In this document: piece by piece, positions 34,534 through 46,600 of the stretch
How the letters are laid out: each line of letters starts with the position of its first letter
How positions within the stretch are numbered: position 1 is the first letter of the stretch
Origin: Cercis canadensis
Lineage: Eukaryota; Streptophyta; Magnoliopsida; Fabales; Fabaceae
Direction: 5' to 3'
Assembly (NCBI GenBank): GCA_003255065.1
Contig: QAOA01001442.1
Coordinates: 608,332 to 672,331 of the forward strand
DNA length: 64,000 nt
The notes under the pieces: model-generated
The model's input: only the letters and a program-made list of their open reading frames with translations
Told to the model about the DNA's origin: nothing
Database searches by the model: none
Position numbers and translations under genes: made by a program

Positions 34534-35400
34534 TCAAGGTCTGGAAAAGGAAGCATCCCTTGGCAAATCGAAAGGGCTCCAATTACCCATCAACAACTCT
34601 GGATCATGAATTTCAGGTCCAAAAGCTGGTGGTTGCGTGGCTTGCAAGTCATGGTTTACCATCATCTCAGAATTGGACCACATCATATCATGAGAACCTG
34701 CCTCTTCACCTGGCAATGGTGGCAACTCAAAATTGATAGTATCATGACTAGTAGAAAATTTCTCAATTCTATCTTCTTGATGATTCTGCATAGATTTGAA
34801 CCCACAATAGTACAATTGATTGCCCTCACTGAAATGGGACTCTATGGATTGTTGGGACATATTTAAGCACCCACTAAAACCAAGTTCTTCTGGTATAGAT
34901 AAACTTGGGCTAACCTCTGTGTTTGATAGGCTCGAAATATACTCAACAGAAGGATCAAAAACAGTTTGTATTTCTGGCTTCTCAAGCCCTGCTCTTGAAT
35001 CCGGCTTTTGATTGAGGAAATTTGCATAAACAACTGAAAGATCAATATTTGGAGCATCAGACACCATTGAGGAGCTAGAAGATGGATTCTTTGTTTGATC
35101 ATAAGAATGCCCAATAGGGTTATTAGCAGCACCTACATGAGGTGAATTTCTGAAGGGGGCAGCATCCATGGCTTGCCTCGTGATCCTATTTGCCCGTCTA
35201 TTTTTCCGGCATCCTCCACCCACAGGCACATTGCGGAGAGAACCTCCTTTAGTCCAGTACCTTCTGCAGGCTTTGCAAAAATACCGTGGTTGTGTTAAGC
35301 TGTAGTTGTTGTAGTAGCAAAATTTGGTGTTGGAAGAACCACACCTTGGACAATTTGGTGATATCTCAACATTAGGCTTCCACCCTCTCTCCATCACCAT
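34534..35400 (-). CDS. DOF3.5: Dof zinc-finger transcription factor, DOF3.5-like
   Basis: Intronless frame on the minus strand, 288 aa from the ATG at 35400; a second in-frame ATG two codons later gives MERGWKPN. The Dof domain starts at about residue 13, with the C-x2-C-x21-C-x2-C zinc ligands at C17, C20, C42 and C45 and the [24 protein letters not shown] basic tail. Dof proteins are plant-specific nuclear factors binding AAAG cores. Outside the finger, [16 protein letters not shown] and the C-terminal [11 protein letters not shown] match what I remember of Arabidopsis DOF3.5. The neighbouring PUB22/23-like gene supports this, since DOF3.5 and PUB22 are adjacent in Arabidopsis. Just upstream the sequence ATGCAG/GGTGA resembles a splice acceptor, so a further 5' exon cannot be excluded. 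Confidence 0.9.
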   Translation of the reverse strand: MVMERGWKPNVEISPNCPRCGSSNTKFCYYNNYSLTQPRYFCKACRRYWTKGGSLRNVPVGGGCRKNRRANRITRQAMDAAPFRNSPHVGAANNPIGHSYDQTKNPSSSSSMVSDAPNIDLSVVYANFLNQKPDSRAGLEKPEIQTVFDPSVEYISSLSNTEVSPSLSIPEELGFSGCLNMSQQSIESHFSEGNQLYYCGFKSMQNHQEDRIEKFSTSHDTINFELPPLPGEEAGSHDMMWSNSEMMVNHDLQATQPPAFGPEIHDPELLMGNWSPFDLPRDASFSRP

Positions 35401-36166
35401 TCACCCTGCATTTGGTTCATCCAAATCTGCCCCCCTCTCTCTATTTGGTTGTTCAATTTTGGTACTAGAGAGGGAGAGAAATTAAGAGAGTCGTCTGTTT
35501 CAAGAGAATGTCGAGTGCTAAAGACTAGAGTTCTATAAGAAGTATTGATGAAGCATTAGGTCTCAAAGCACATTGAGTGTTGGGGTTAAGTTTGTATTTC
35601 AAATGCACATGAGGGTGTATCTTGGAAACGTGTATGACCCATGCACATGAGCATGCATGGGGTAAGTTGGCAGGGTACTGTGTCACAGTCCCGTAGGCTA
35701 ATACATAGTGTCGGTGTTTGTCATACGTGGCGCGATGATATTGGTGGTGATGAGGGTGACTGGGGAAGCAAAGGCCTCGTTTGCACCAATTCAGGTTTTT
35801 TTTCAATAGCAGACAGCCAAGATTTGAGTTTTGAGATTGAGAAGCACATTCCCACTAACAGACACAGTACCGTCCCAAACCCTCTCTACCTCTCATCTTT
35901 GATATGCTGTGTCTTACTTGCAACTTGGCAAGTAAAATCTCTCTCTCACCCGCCATTCCATCTTTGTATGGAAAGAAAAATTTACTAAACAGATTCAATT
36001 TAGCAGTTTAAGTCGTAATCATTGAAAAAAAATTGTGTTCTCATTTTTTTCTTGTCAACTAAGGAAAACGAAATCATTGCTATACGACTATTTGACTCAT
36101 GCCCACTAATGATTGTAACTGGTTGATGCTTATTTTTACCCCTATTGGTTGCTACATATTTTACTT

Positions 36167-36693
36167 GATGGCGCGTTAACTCGTTTCTCTCGCTCACCAA
36201 TGGAGAGGGCTTTGGTCATCGGATACAAGGAAGAGGCACGTGGGAAGAGCAAGCATTTTGTGAAAGAATGTCTCTTGCCCTCATACGATCGTAATAAACT
36301 TTCGTTGACTCTGAATTCTTGGATCATGGGCATCTCGGATCATGTAACTGGCAAATTTTCATCAATATTCCTTGCTTATATTATTATTATTATTAGGTGT
36401 GCCCTAAGCTATCACTCCCATTTGAAAGTNGATGGCGCGTTAACTCGTTTCTCTCGCTCACCAATGGAGAGGGCTTTGGTCATCGGATACAAGGAAGAGG
36501 CACGTGGGAAGAGCAAGCATTTTGTGAAAGAATGTCTCTTGCTCTCATACGATCGTAATAAACTTTCGTTGACTCTGAATTCTTGGATCATGGGCATCTT
36601 GGATCATGTAACTGGCAAATTTTCATCAATATTCCTTGCTTATATTATTATTATTATTAGGTGTGCCCTAAGCTATCACTCCCATTTGAAAGT
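36167..36693. repeat. Near-identical direct duplication around an N (assembly join)
   Basis: 36167-36429 and 36431-36693 are each 263 bases and differ at only about two positions (CCCTC/CTCTC and CTCGG/CTTGG in otherwise identical sequence). One N at 36430 separates them. This is best explained as unmerged contig overlap or two haplotypes. The right edge of each copy lies in the left arm of the MITE at 36660-36948, which may have hindered assembly. Confidence 0.8.
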
Positions 36694-36948
36694 GGTAGCG
36701 CTATACCCCTCAGTTGAATAAAATTCAATGAGACTTACAGTGTAATTTTAATATTATTATAAAAATTTCAAAAAAGTGAATCGCTTTTTTTTTCTATTGT
36801 GCCATTTTTATATTTTATAAAAAACAATATGTTCTAATATATACTAAATGACTCAATTTTTCAAAATTTTTGTAATTATACCCAACTAAGAGAAGTATAG
36901 CACTACCACCTCCCAAATAACGGGTGATAGCTTAGCCCTCACCCTATT
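36660..36948. mobile_element. MITE-like element with GCCCTAAGCTATCAC terminal inverted repeats
   Basis: The left end AGGTGTGCCCTAAGCTATCAC is the imperfect complement of the right end GTGATAGCTTAGCCCTCACCCT. The similarity continues inwards through GGTAGCGCTATAC / GTATAGCACTACC and CAGTTG / CAACTAAG. The outer flanks are both ATTATTATT, compatible with a 9-bp target duplication of Mutator-like type but low in complexity. There is no coding capacity. The inner part (GAGACTTACAGTGTAATTTTAATATT) resembles the element at 17089-17398. Confidence 0.65.
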
Positions 36949-37725
36949 ATTATTATTCTGAATGCAAGTGTAAACCACAATACTCAAGGAAGCAAACGAT
37001 ACTTGTAAAAAGCAAATCTTCCCGATGAGTATCTATTCATATGTAAAAACCGATGGCAAAGAAATTTAATCGCTTCATAGCACAACCCTGTCCCCTCAAA
37101 GGTTCCCTCATCCTAAGATTAGTAAAGAGTGCAAAATAGAGAATTAAATAAGTATACAATGTAGGAATTGGCGCGATTCTAAATGATTAAGTGAAGGCCA
37201 TTGTAAGAACAGCATGTCATTCTTAACTAGGGGAACGCACGTATCAAGTGTTATAAGCAACACCACTGCAAAGACCAATTGTGACGGACACAGAGTTGCC
37301 CTTCATAAGACAATTCTGCAACAATCATGTAACAGAGGAAACGAACTACAGATTGTAGAATGAAAGAAGACAGAAAGTAATTATATACAAGGTCAGGCTA
37401 CATTTCAAGTAATAAAGAATGTAACTATACAGTCCTAAATACAACAGACAATATCAAGATTGCATCAGTTACGAACATGGGCACTACTGAACCAGTGACT
37501 TCTCACCATCTAAAGATCCCCTTCGTATCTCATGAGGAGATGCTCTCCACAATCCTACTCTACTAAAATGGGCATTGATATTCTGTTAGTTTAAAGAAAT
37601 AATAAAATACATATTAACACAAACTCTCATCATGTGGGGCAATGGCTCTCAACATTAGTGCAACTAGAACATTTACAGGACTGAAGTCTGTAGCAAGTCA
37701 TCCTCCTAACTTGGACATCTTGCTG

Positions 37726-40700
37726 CTACAGCTGGCCCAACCTTTCCTGTGTAAAAACAAGAAGCAACTTCAATCTAAGTTTCAAAGAAGCAGTATAAGA
37801 AATATTCTCAAATATTTTGAACACTCATATTTGTTAAAAGAAAGTGAATTTCTAAAGATCAAATATATGCCAATTTAAGAAGAGAATTTGAACATAGACA
37901 CAATACTATGCCCAACAGCCCCCTCCAAAAAGGAAAAAAAAAAAAANAAAAAAAAAAAAAAAAAAAAAAAGACAATCCAATGTTTCACTCTGAGAGGTAT
38001 AGAAATCATTCTCCTGTCCTCAATAATGAGCATTAGATGTTGAAATAAATATGCATGGCCAAAATAAATATGGACAACAACCTGAAGCATCTGCATTAAT
38101 TTCGGATGCTGCTCTAAAAGTTGGCATAGTTTGTCACGGTCGCTTAACAAAGACTGCCATGTCAGAAGAGGGAAAAAAAATGGTAAGAATAAGCAATGGT
38201 AATCAAACGTGTCTACTAATCTCTCAAATAGAAAATTATATCCGATAAATACCTGAATTGCCTCTGGAGACTTGAAATACTCATGTAATGACATTCCTGA
38301 ATCTCCTTGCTGCTGCGATTGAGCATCCCCTGGCTGTTGTGTATATTCAGCTTGCTGCTGCTGTTGGGTTTGATAATAGGTCTGCATTGAAGAAATCTGC
38401 GGCTGTTGCAACATCTGTAAGGCATGCACTTGAACACTGGTTTGCACAGCCATCCCTTGCTCCAGCTGTTGTAAAGCTTGAACAGGTGGCCTGAGGTGCT
38501 GAGGTGGTTGTGGAGGGCGGGGGATCTGGGGGGGCTGCAGTGGCTGCAACTGAGTAACAGAATGTATTGACTGAAAGGAAGGAGGAATAGAGACGCTCTG
38601 CAAGATGCTTGGCTGGGTCTCACTCTGCTGCTGATTTGGGGCATTATTGTAGAGAGTCAATGGGATGGAAGCTGACCTACTGAATCCCAAGGATGGCATC
38701 AGGGGTGGTGGTGCATAAGATGACAATCTGGCCCCTGCTGCAGAAAGACTACCTGAACGTGCATCATTTAAAGGTGCAATGGAGGCCTGGGGAAGTTCAG
38801 TTGTCCCAATACTTGCCTGATTATACAGCGAAGGTTGGGAAGCAGAGGTTTTAACAGATGGCAAATTATATGGATTGGATGCAAAAGGAGGTGGTGTAGG
38901 AGGAAGTGGAGGAGCCCTACTAGGTCCACCAGGAGAGGATACAGAAGTCCTGGAATACTTGGAATCTGGAATGGGAAGGGAAGATGCTAATGACACTGAA
39001 CCGTTGTTGAATGGAGATGAATACTCTGTCTGAACCAGCAAAAAAGAAAATGAAGATTTATATGACTTAAGCAGCAACCAGAAAGAAAGAAATAAAATAA
39101 AGGACAAAAGAAGGTATAGTTCCTCACTTGGAATGCCAATGGACGTTGTGTGTCTGCCGGAGAGTTCATAAATGGGGATGAATGACTAGGAACTGAATCT
39201 AAAGCGTGTGATATTATGGGTGAGACCGTTGATGGAGGGGGCATGGGAGGCAAAGGAGGTTGGTTAGGGAAAAACCTCTGATCATACAGTCCTTGAGAGC
39301 CTGAAACTACTGTAGCATTACCACCATGCTGTGGACTGTTCTTTATATAGAAATTTTGGGGAGCCATCCTTGAATCCACTGGTAATTGCATAGATGTGGA
39401 TGGATTATTGTAAAGAGATGCTGGAAACCCTGAATTATTTGTTGCTGCTGTAGAATCATATCCGGTGGAGTTCCTAGCTGGAATATTCCTTGAGTCATCA
39501 GACAGCTCAACATACTTCCTGTCTGAAGAGACACTTGATTCACGAGTCAATGGCATTTCAGGTCGTGAAACTGACATCTTTGAAGAAAATTCACTTTGGG
39601 CATTTTCATCAACATTAGACCCTAACGGAGTACCCATATGAGAAAATTGACTACTCTCAACAACATCACTTTCCGTCTCTTCAACAATTGAGTGAGGAGA
39701 ATTTTGCTCAACAATGACTGGGGCAGGCTGCTGCAAATTATCATCAGGCTGAGGGAAGGGCAACTTGTCATCAGACTCCGACTCCTCTCCATCAAAAACT
39801 ATATCAATTCCTTGAAGATCATCATCAAGATCTGTTTTTAGTTCCTTAGATTTGTTTGACTTCTCCCCATCTGTGGGGTTCACAGTAGAAGCATTTTTTA
39901 GATGTCCACCAGCCTCCCCCACTACTGTTGCAGCAGGATTCTGGCGTTCCCTTTGTCTTGCCATGAATTCATCTACATGAATTGATGGAGGTCTCCCACC
40001 AGTAGACCCTACTCGTGGCACTGCTATTACATTAGTAACACCATCGACATTTCTTTCTCTCGCCACATAGTCATCCACATGCATAGATGGTGGTCTGCTG
40101 GTATTTGGCTTGCGCTGCCGGAATGCATCCCTACGTGTAGGACCAGAAGAAACAGCAGACTGAGCTACTCCCCGTGAAAATGCATTTTGAACAGACATCT
40201 CAGCCTGAGAACTTTCTCCTCTAGTGCGCCGTGGTGGCCCATCCATTGATGACAGTTTCCTTTTGGCAGAAAGATTTGACTGTGTTAACCTATCAGGTAA
40301 TGTTTCAGGACATTCCCAGAGAAATTTGTCCCCAAGTCCCCCAAGATGATCATCTACCTTTTCAACAATGTTGTCAAGCATTTGATGTGTCTTAGAAAAA
40401 ACTAAAACATCATTTCGAGGTAAAACACCATCACCAGAAACAATGTCATCCATCACTGAACCAACAGGCCTTTGCAATATTAAGGACAATGACTTAATAG
40501 TCTCAGAGACCTTCAGATAAGGGACAAACAACAGAAGTCAGAAAATAATCCAGGGAAATAACTATGAAAGAGGAGTTCAAATAGAATTTTACCTGAAATA
40601 ATGGGATTTGCAAAACCAAACGTTCATCCACAGTAATCTCTGAACTTAACAGACTAGTTAACTCCAGAATGTAATTAATATTTTCTTCAGGAAAGCCTAC

Positions 40701-43580
40701 TGAGCTCGTTACATCATCAGACAGCCCAAAAAGGTACTTCAATGCGATAACCCTGTCTGAATTCAAACTAACAACCAACAAACTGTCAGTTTATCCAGTT
40801 AAATTATCTCAAATGGTAACAGTAAGAAAAACAATTTAGGAATATTATATGCCACAACCACTTTTTAATAAATTCAGACTTAGGAAAATAAATCATATTA
40901 TTAAAAGATCAGCTTTCAGATACTACAGAAGGTTAAACTTTTAATTAAAACCAAAGAGTGACAACTGTCAGCTACCAACTACCAATTCCAAAACTAGCAA
41001 GGTAGCAGAGAACAAGGGGAAAACCCAGAAAATTGCTACTAGAATAGTTATTGTAATAAGTGCAACAATCCTATTCTAGAATTGGACTTTTAATAATTAA
41101 AACAAATAATATCACTCTTGCAAATCTAAGTCTGCATATTCATGTGTATAAAAGGTTAATTGAATGCAGTAATCCAGCATCCAAGTGACACTCACCTTTC
41201 CCCATCAATGCAAAACCGCAAAGACCCCACTGACAGAGCATAGACAGCTTCAATAACATAAGTCGACAAACCTTCTTTTGTATTAATTGATCTCAGCAAC
41301 TTCATCCAACAGCAAAGTAAAGGAGGGCAGTTCCTCCATTCTGCTTCACTATGAATGTTACAATTCACAGCCCTATCATCTTTTTGAGATTCAAGTTCCT
41401 GAGCATTTGAGTGGACGCCAGAGAGCATAGCTTTGATAGCACTTTGACCTTCACTACAAGAAGCTAATTCTTTGAAAGCCGTCAGACAAGCCAGTAACTC
41501 TTTTCCAGCAGGTAGGACCTTGAAATAGTGGAATACTTAATAACCATCAAGGAAGCAAGTAAAAGAAGCACACATATAATTCAAAATCATACACCAAGAG
41601 TTGATAAACCAATGAATCTTGACATTCATTTTGCCAATGGGCAAGCATTACTTCGATGCAGGAAAAAGCTACTTATGAACAACACTCAAATTCTAGATAG
41701 ATCTATAAGTATATATGGAGAGGAGCAGTGAGTTACCTGACAGCTCTTCAAGAGAAAACGTGAGATAAGTCTACAATCTTCCATACTCACTTTTTCAAAA
41801 TTTTCACTGAAAACAACCAGAAAGCTCATCACTTAGCTGTTAAATTCAAGCAAAAGATGACAGTAATAAGAAAATACAATATACTCACATGTCATGTCGT
41901 CTGGGGTAACGTGGAGAAGTTTCAGAATGAAAGAGAAGTGAAATAAACTTGAATACTGGGAGACACCAGCTAAATAAACTCGAGCTGCACTTAGCAGAAT
42001 CTCTGCTGTCTAGAGTCTGCTTTCCATCTATGTCAACAACAACAAATAGTCTCTCCAGTACTTTCATTAACATCTGATGAGCACCCTCTTTCAACAATAG
42101 GCCCTAACGTAATGAAATTTTTTTATGATCATCATATTAATTGCAAAATCATGACAATTGCTAAACAAACAGAAAATCAAGAAAAAACAGAAAGGAGCAG
42201 AAGTAAGATATAACCTTGGCAAGCGGATGCTCCAATAAACTGGCAAGAAAATCAAGGAGCCTGCAAACCTGAAAATAATGTAGAAATTATGCATTGTAAA
42301 GTCAAACCATATAAACTACATCATCCAAATCTTGAGGTAGAGGAGAAATTTCACCTTGTATGCATCAGTATCTGATAGAGAAGATGATTCTGAAACATGA
42401 TGTATAATTGATGACAATACCGGTCGTATAAGCATAGATGCATAATCAGCTTTTTGGCAAGCAATGCGAATTATGAAAACACGAAGCAGATCTTGAATGA
42501 CCACTAATGCCTGTTTAGGGAATCAAAATGACGCAATAGAACATTCAACAAGCCCCATTAGAACAAAAGAACCAAATAAATAAATAAGTTCACCATCTGG
42601 GTAGAAATTACATACAGAAATGGCATAATGCTGTATAATCAGGGAAATTTTGTCAAAGTGTGGTGCCAACTGGCAAAGCAGCTTCTCAAGGTGTCCAGAT
42701 TCCAGATACCAGTTGACGTCTCTCTCCTTTTGAGGACCTAATAATGTTCCAACAGCCAACATTCTACGGGCACTTGGCAAAGGCATTCCACTTGTCCAAA
42801 GCCATATATTTTCCTCAGGAAACAAATCAATCTTGCAATAGAAATGAGAAGATACCAGATAGATAAATCATATATGATGTCCACATAATTTTAAAGTATA
42901 CAACTGAAAATAATAAAGACATAATAATGTTGAACAATAGGATGAGCACTAATTATATATAATGTTTGAAAAGAAATAAGACCACTAGCACCTTGACTTC
43001 AGAGTTTTTCAGAGTAAATAAATATTAACTGGAAAATATGCATACCAAAATACAAAGCAAACTGCAGGTTTCTTTTGGACCCAAAGCCAACATTGAAGTA
43101 GCCTGAACACTAGCAAGAAGAGTATGAAAAAGACCAGGACTCCAGCCATGTACTGGCCAAAAAGCAAGGGCAGACACAATGAGATGACAGACAGCTCCAA
43201 AACCAATAGCATAATCAGGATATGGAGAGGATATGTCTGCTGCACATGCAGCTAGCTTGGGGCTGCAATTTCCAGAATTTGATTAATTCAAAGAAGACCA
43301 AATGATTACAGAAGTGAAATGCAAACAGAGAGGAAACCAATAAATACCTTAATTCTCTGTGTAACCGTAGAAGAGCATTCATTAATTTTGTATTTCGGTG
43401 CTGCTCCTTAGATTCCTAAAGAGTTGCAATCACACAAACTCAATCAAGAATAGAAATCATGAATAACTTCTGCTGCACAATAACTCCATCAGATAGATCT
43501 CATAAGGATTTTTTTTCCCTTCTTTTTTATAAAAGGAGTTGTAACATTCCTCCCATTAGAACATGAAAACCAAAAACCCA

Positions 43581-43635
<55 letters not shown>

Positions 43636-46600
43636 AACAACAACAACAACAAGAAAAAGATGACATGAACAAAGCACACCTCAACAACAAAATTGACCAG
43701 TCTCATATAGGGTTCATCATATTGACCCATTTTTATGCCTCATTAGCTGTAATCAGTAAAGATGCTAAAGAAACATTCATACCCCACATAAGATAGTCCC
43801 CTCAAATATTCAGAAGATGCACTTCCAACCAAACATTGGACTCTGACAAAACTCTATATTCCTGAACCTAGGACTGAAGTGAAGCTAGAATTTAGCACAG
43901 TATACGTGATTATTCATACAGACTGATGTAGAAGAATCCACCAGAACCAGAGGTTAAAATTGAGCTACTGAGATACCTCAAGATATCCAAGACTTCCATG
44001 TCTCCATTCTCAGAATACCACTCACCAAAGTACTAATTTCATATGTCTAGGCTCTATGGCACAATTTGTTTCCACCAAAACTATTGAAATTACTGGCATA
44101 AGCAATAAAGCAAATATCTTAAATGTTGAAATAAAATTGAAAGAAATAAGCAATCAGGTTGCCAGGTCCCTAATTCAAACACAAGCAATTTACTTCTCCA
44201 AAAGCAGTCAAAAAGCCTTGTAAGATATGCTTGATCTCTTATAATAACTTAAGCCAGGAAAGATTACTTGCAAAACTATTTTTTTGAAAAAATAAATAAA
44301 TGTATTTTCCTGTTTCTCTCCACTTTGAAACAAGCACAAAATGAAGTTTCTTGTTAAACAGCAAGCCAAAGGCAATAGGTATATAAAGAGAAAATGAGTT
44401 AATAACATAATGACAATTAACCACATTAAATCACAAAGAAATGTAAATATATAAATATCAGGTCAGCCACATCCATTTGGTTTGATACGCTATTACATAT
44501 GACAAATCAAGAAATCAAGATCCTGCAAGAAACTCCGATGTTTTTGCCCACAAATTAATCTTTGTCTTTGACGCACAGAAAAAAAAAATCTCGGATTTAG
44601 ATTATGATACAAGCATGGCACAGAAAATGTAAAATTAAAGACATGTAACAAGAGAGACTTCAATCCAAAACTTAACAATAAATAAACAAACAAACAAAAA
44701 ATCCATTTTTCTAGATGAAAATTAGCCCAACATATACCAATAACAAAAAGTCTTACACTTGGTAAAAAGGACTCAGTAAACTACAGGGCTTGCACTTCTA
44801 CCTTCAAGAGGCATTCAACAATCAACATGTAATGATCAATTCAAAACCAAGGATACTGCTAAAGTTTTTTATAATGCTTTCTTGTTCACTAAGTTACATT
44901 TTTTTCATTTTAAACACAAATTAGATACAGCATTTGAAGTACCATGAAGAGGAACAACAGGAACAGCACAGGCAACAAACCTGCAATTTCTGAAGAAGTG
45001 TAATCAGTAACACCAGAGAGGGTACCAAAAGATCAACTAAACTCTGCTCACGGATACGTTCCACCAGTAAATCTGATGTAGCATTGCATTCTGTGCCCTC
45101 GTCTACAAGGTAATCTGTTCATTTGCCAAATTTTGGAAGAGATGACAACAAGGAATATTGATCACTGAAACCATATAGTATAAGACAATAAGCAGATATG
45201 ATAGTTATAGGCCAGAGACAGCAAACAGACAAAGAGCATGACAAACATATAATACACAGTATATATTTTTTGGGATAAAATACAGTGTATATATATGTTT
45301 CTACGCATATAAAATTATAAATCACCTAAATAGGGCCAAGCCTGCTGATCTCTGGCGACATCACAGGGCATTTACAAGTTAAAATTATCTCAAACTTGAA
45401 TCGAGTACAACTTCAAGGCCAAAGGAGACTCAAGACAGATGCATTAAAGCCTAAGATCTATGAACCGACTGGCAAGCCTAAAAATAAATTGTTTCAAATT
45501 TGTCCTCTAACAAAAAAGCTACTTTATTCATCAAAAGTGAATAGTATATATTGGGGTTCATCCCATTATGTAAATCTATACTGAACAAATGACATTAGCA
45601 AACAAGAAAAATAACATGAACCAATAGAATATGAAATTTTGTCTGCCTCTGCTAACCAACCAATTATTGGAAACAGTTCATAACATTAATTCAGTATGAA
45701 GAGAAAGCCTGATCCTAATGCGCTAACACAATAGCTCATAATCAAATAACAAACCTATGATATCAACTGTGATTAACTCACCATAATTGTTTGAGGACCT
45801 TTCAAGCATGTATCTGCAGTTGACTAAAACAGCATAGATAACTATTATGGCACCTTCATCATACAGAGTAGCAGCAATAGTCTGCATCAAATGAAAAATG
45901 TCATGAGAAAAAATTTACAATAATTAATAAAAAAATTCATAATAGACTACAACATACTGGGTTCTCAGAAATGAATGCCAAAATTCTAAATGCTGTTGTC
46001 AACTGTGCCAGAGAGGAATCACGGAGAGTAACACCATCAAAAGACTTTTCAGATATAAACTTTCCAAGATTCTCCATAACATTAATATCAGACCCACTGG
46101 AAGAATCTCCGACAACATTCTCAACATCAGTCAAATCTGACACTAGGATGCTAGTTGAAGTTAACTGGGCATCACCTCCAGAAGCCAATACAGCAGCATA
46201 ACGTAGAAGACCTATAACCCCATGTTTGTGATAAACTACAGCAGCATCTATCCATTCTACCAGCCTTGACGGAGCATCTTTTCTATTGGACCCTGGAGAG
46301 GAGAAATGCAAAGACCTATGAAGTTCCATAGCATGTCCAATCCAGGAGCCCAAAGATGATGCATTGAAATCTGAAACAATGATTTCAATTATCTCCGCAG
46401 CCGAGTGGAATATTGCCAGACTTACTGGTGAAGATCCTGAATGCAACAAAGTAAGTAAAATCATTTTAGACCACTAAACAAGAAATCTTGCCAAATACTG
46501 CGTGAAAAAAAAAATAAAAAATAGAGTAACTTGACTACCACTATTCTTCCCCGCAGATTCAGATTCCTTCACAAAACTTAATGCTTCAATCAAGATTGAA

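Larger units (their letters stand above)
35401..37400. other. Intergenic region between DOF and VIRILIZER genes
   Basis: Holds the DOF 5' flank, a duplication around an N (36167-36693), a MITE-like element (36660-36948) and the VIRILIZER 3' flank. The long frame spanning 36149-36721 arises only because the duplicated copies are joined in frame through the N and is not evidence for a gene. Confidence 0.7.

Noticed and set aside
36149..36721. 190-codon plus-strand open frame
   Set aside because: It exists only because two copies of the same 263-base segment are joined in frame through an N; no domain is recognisable.
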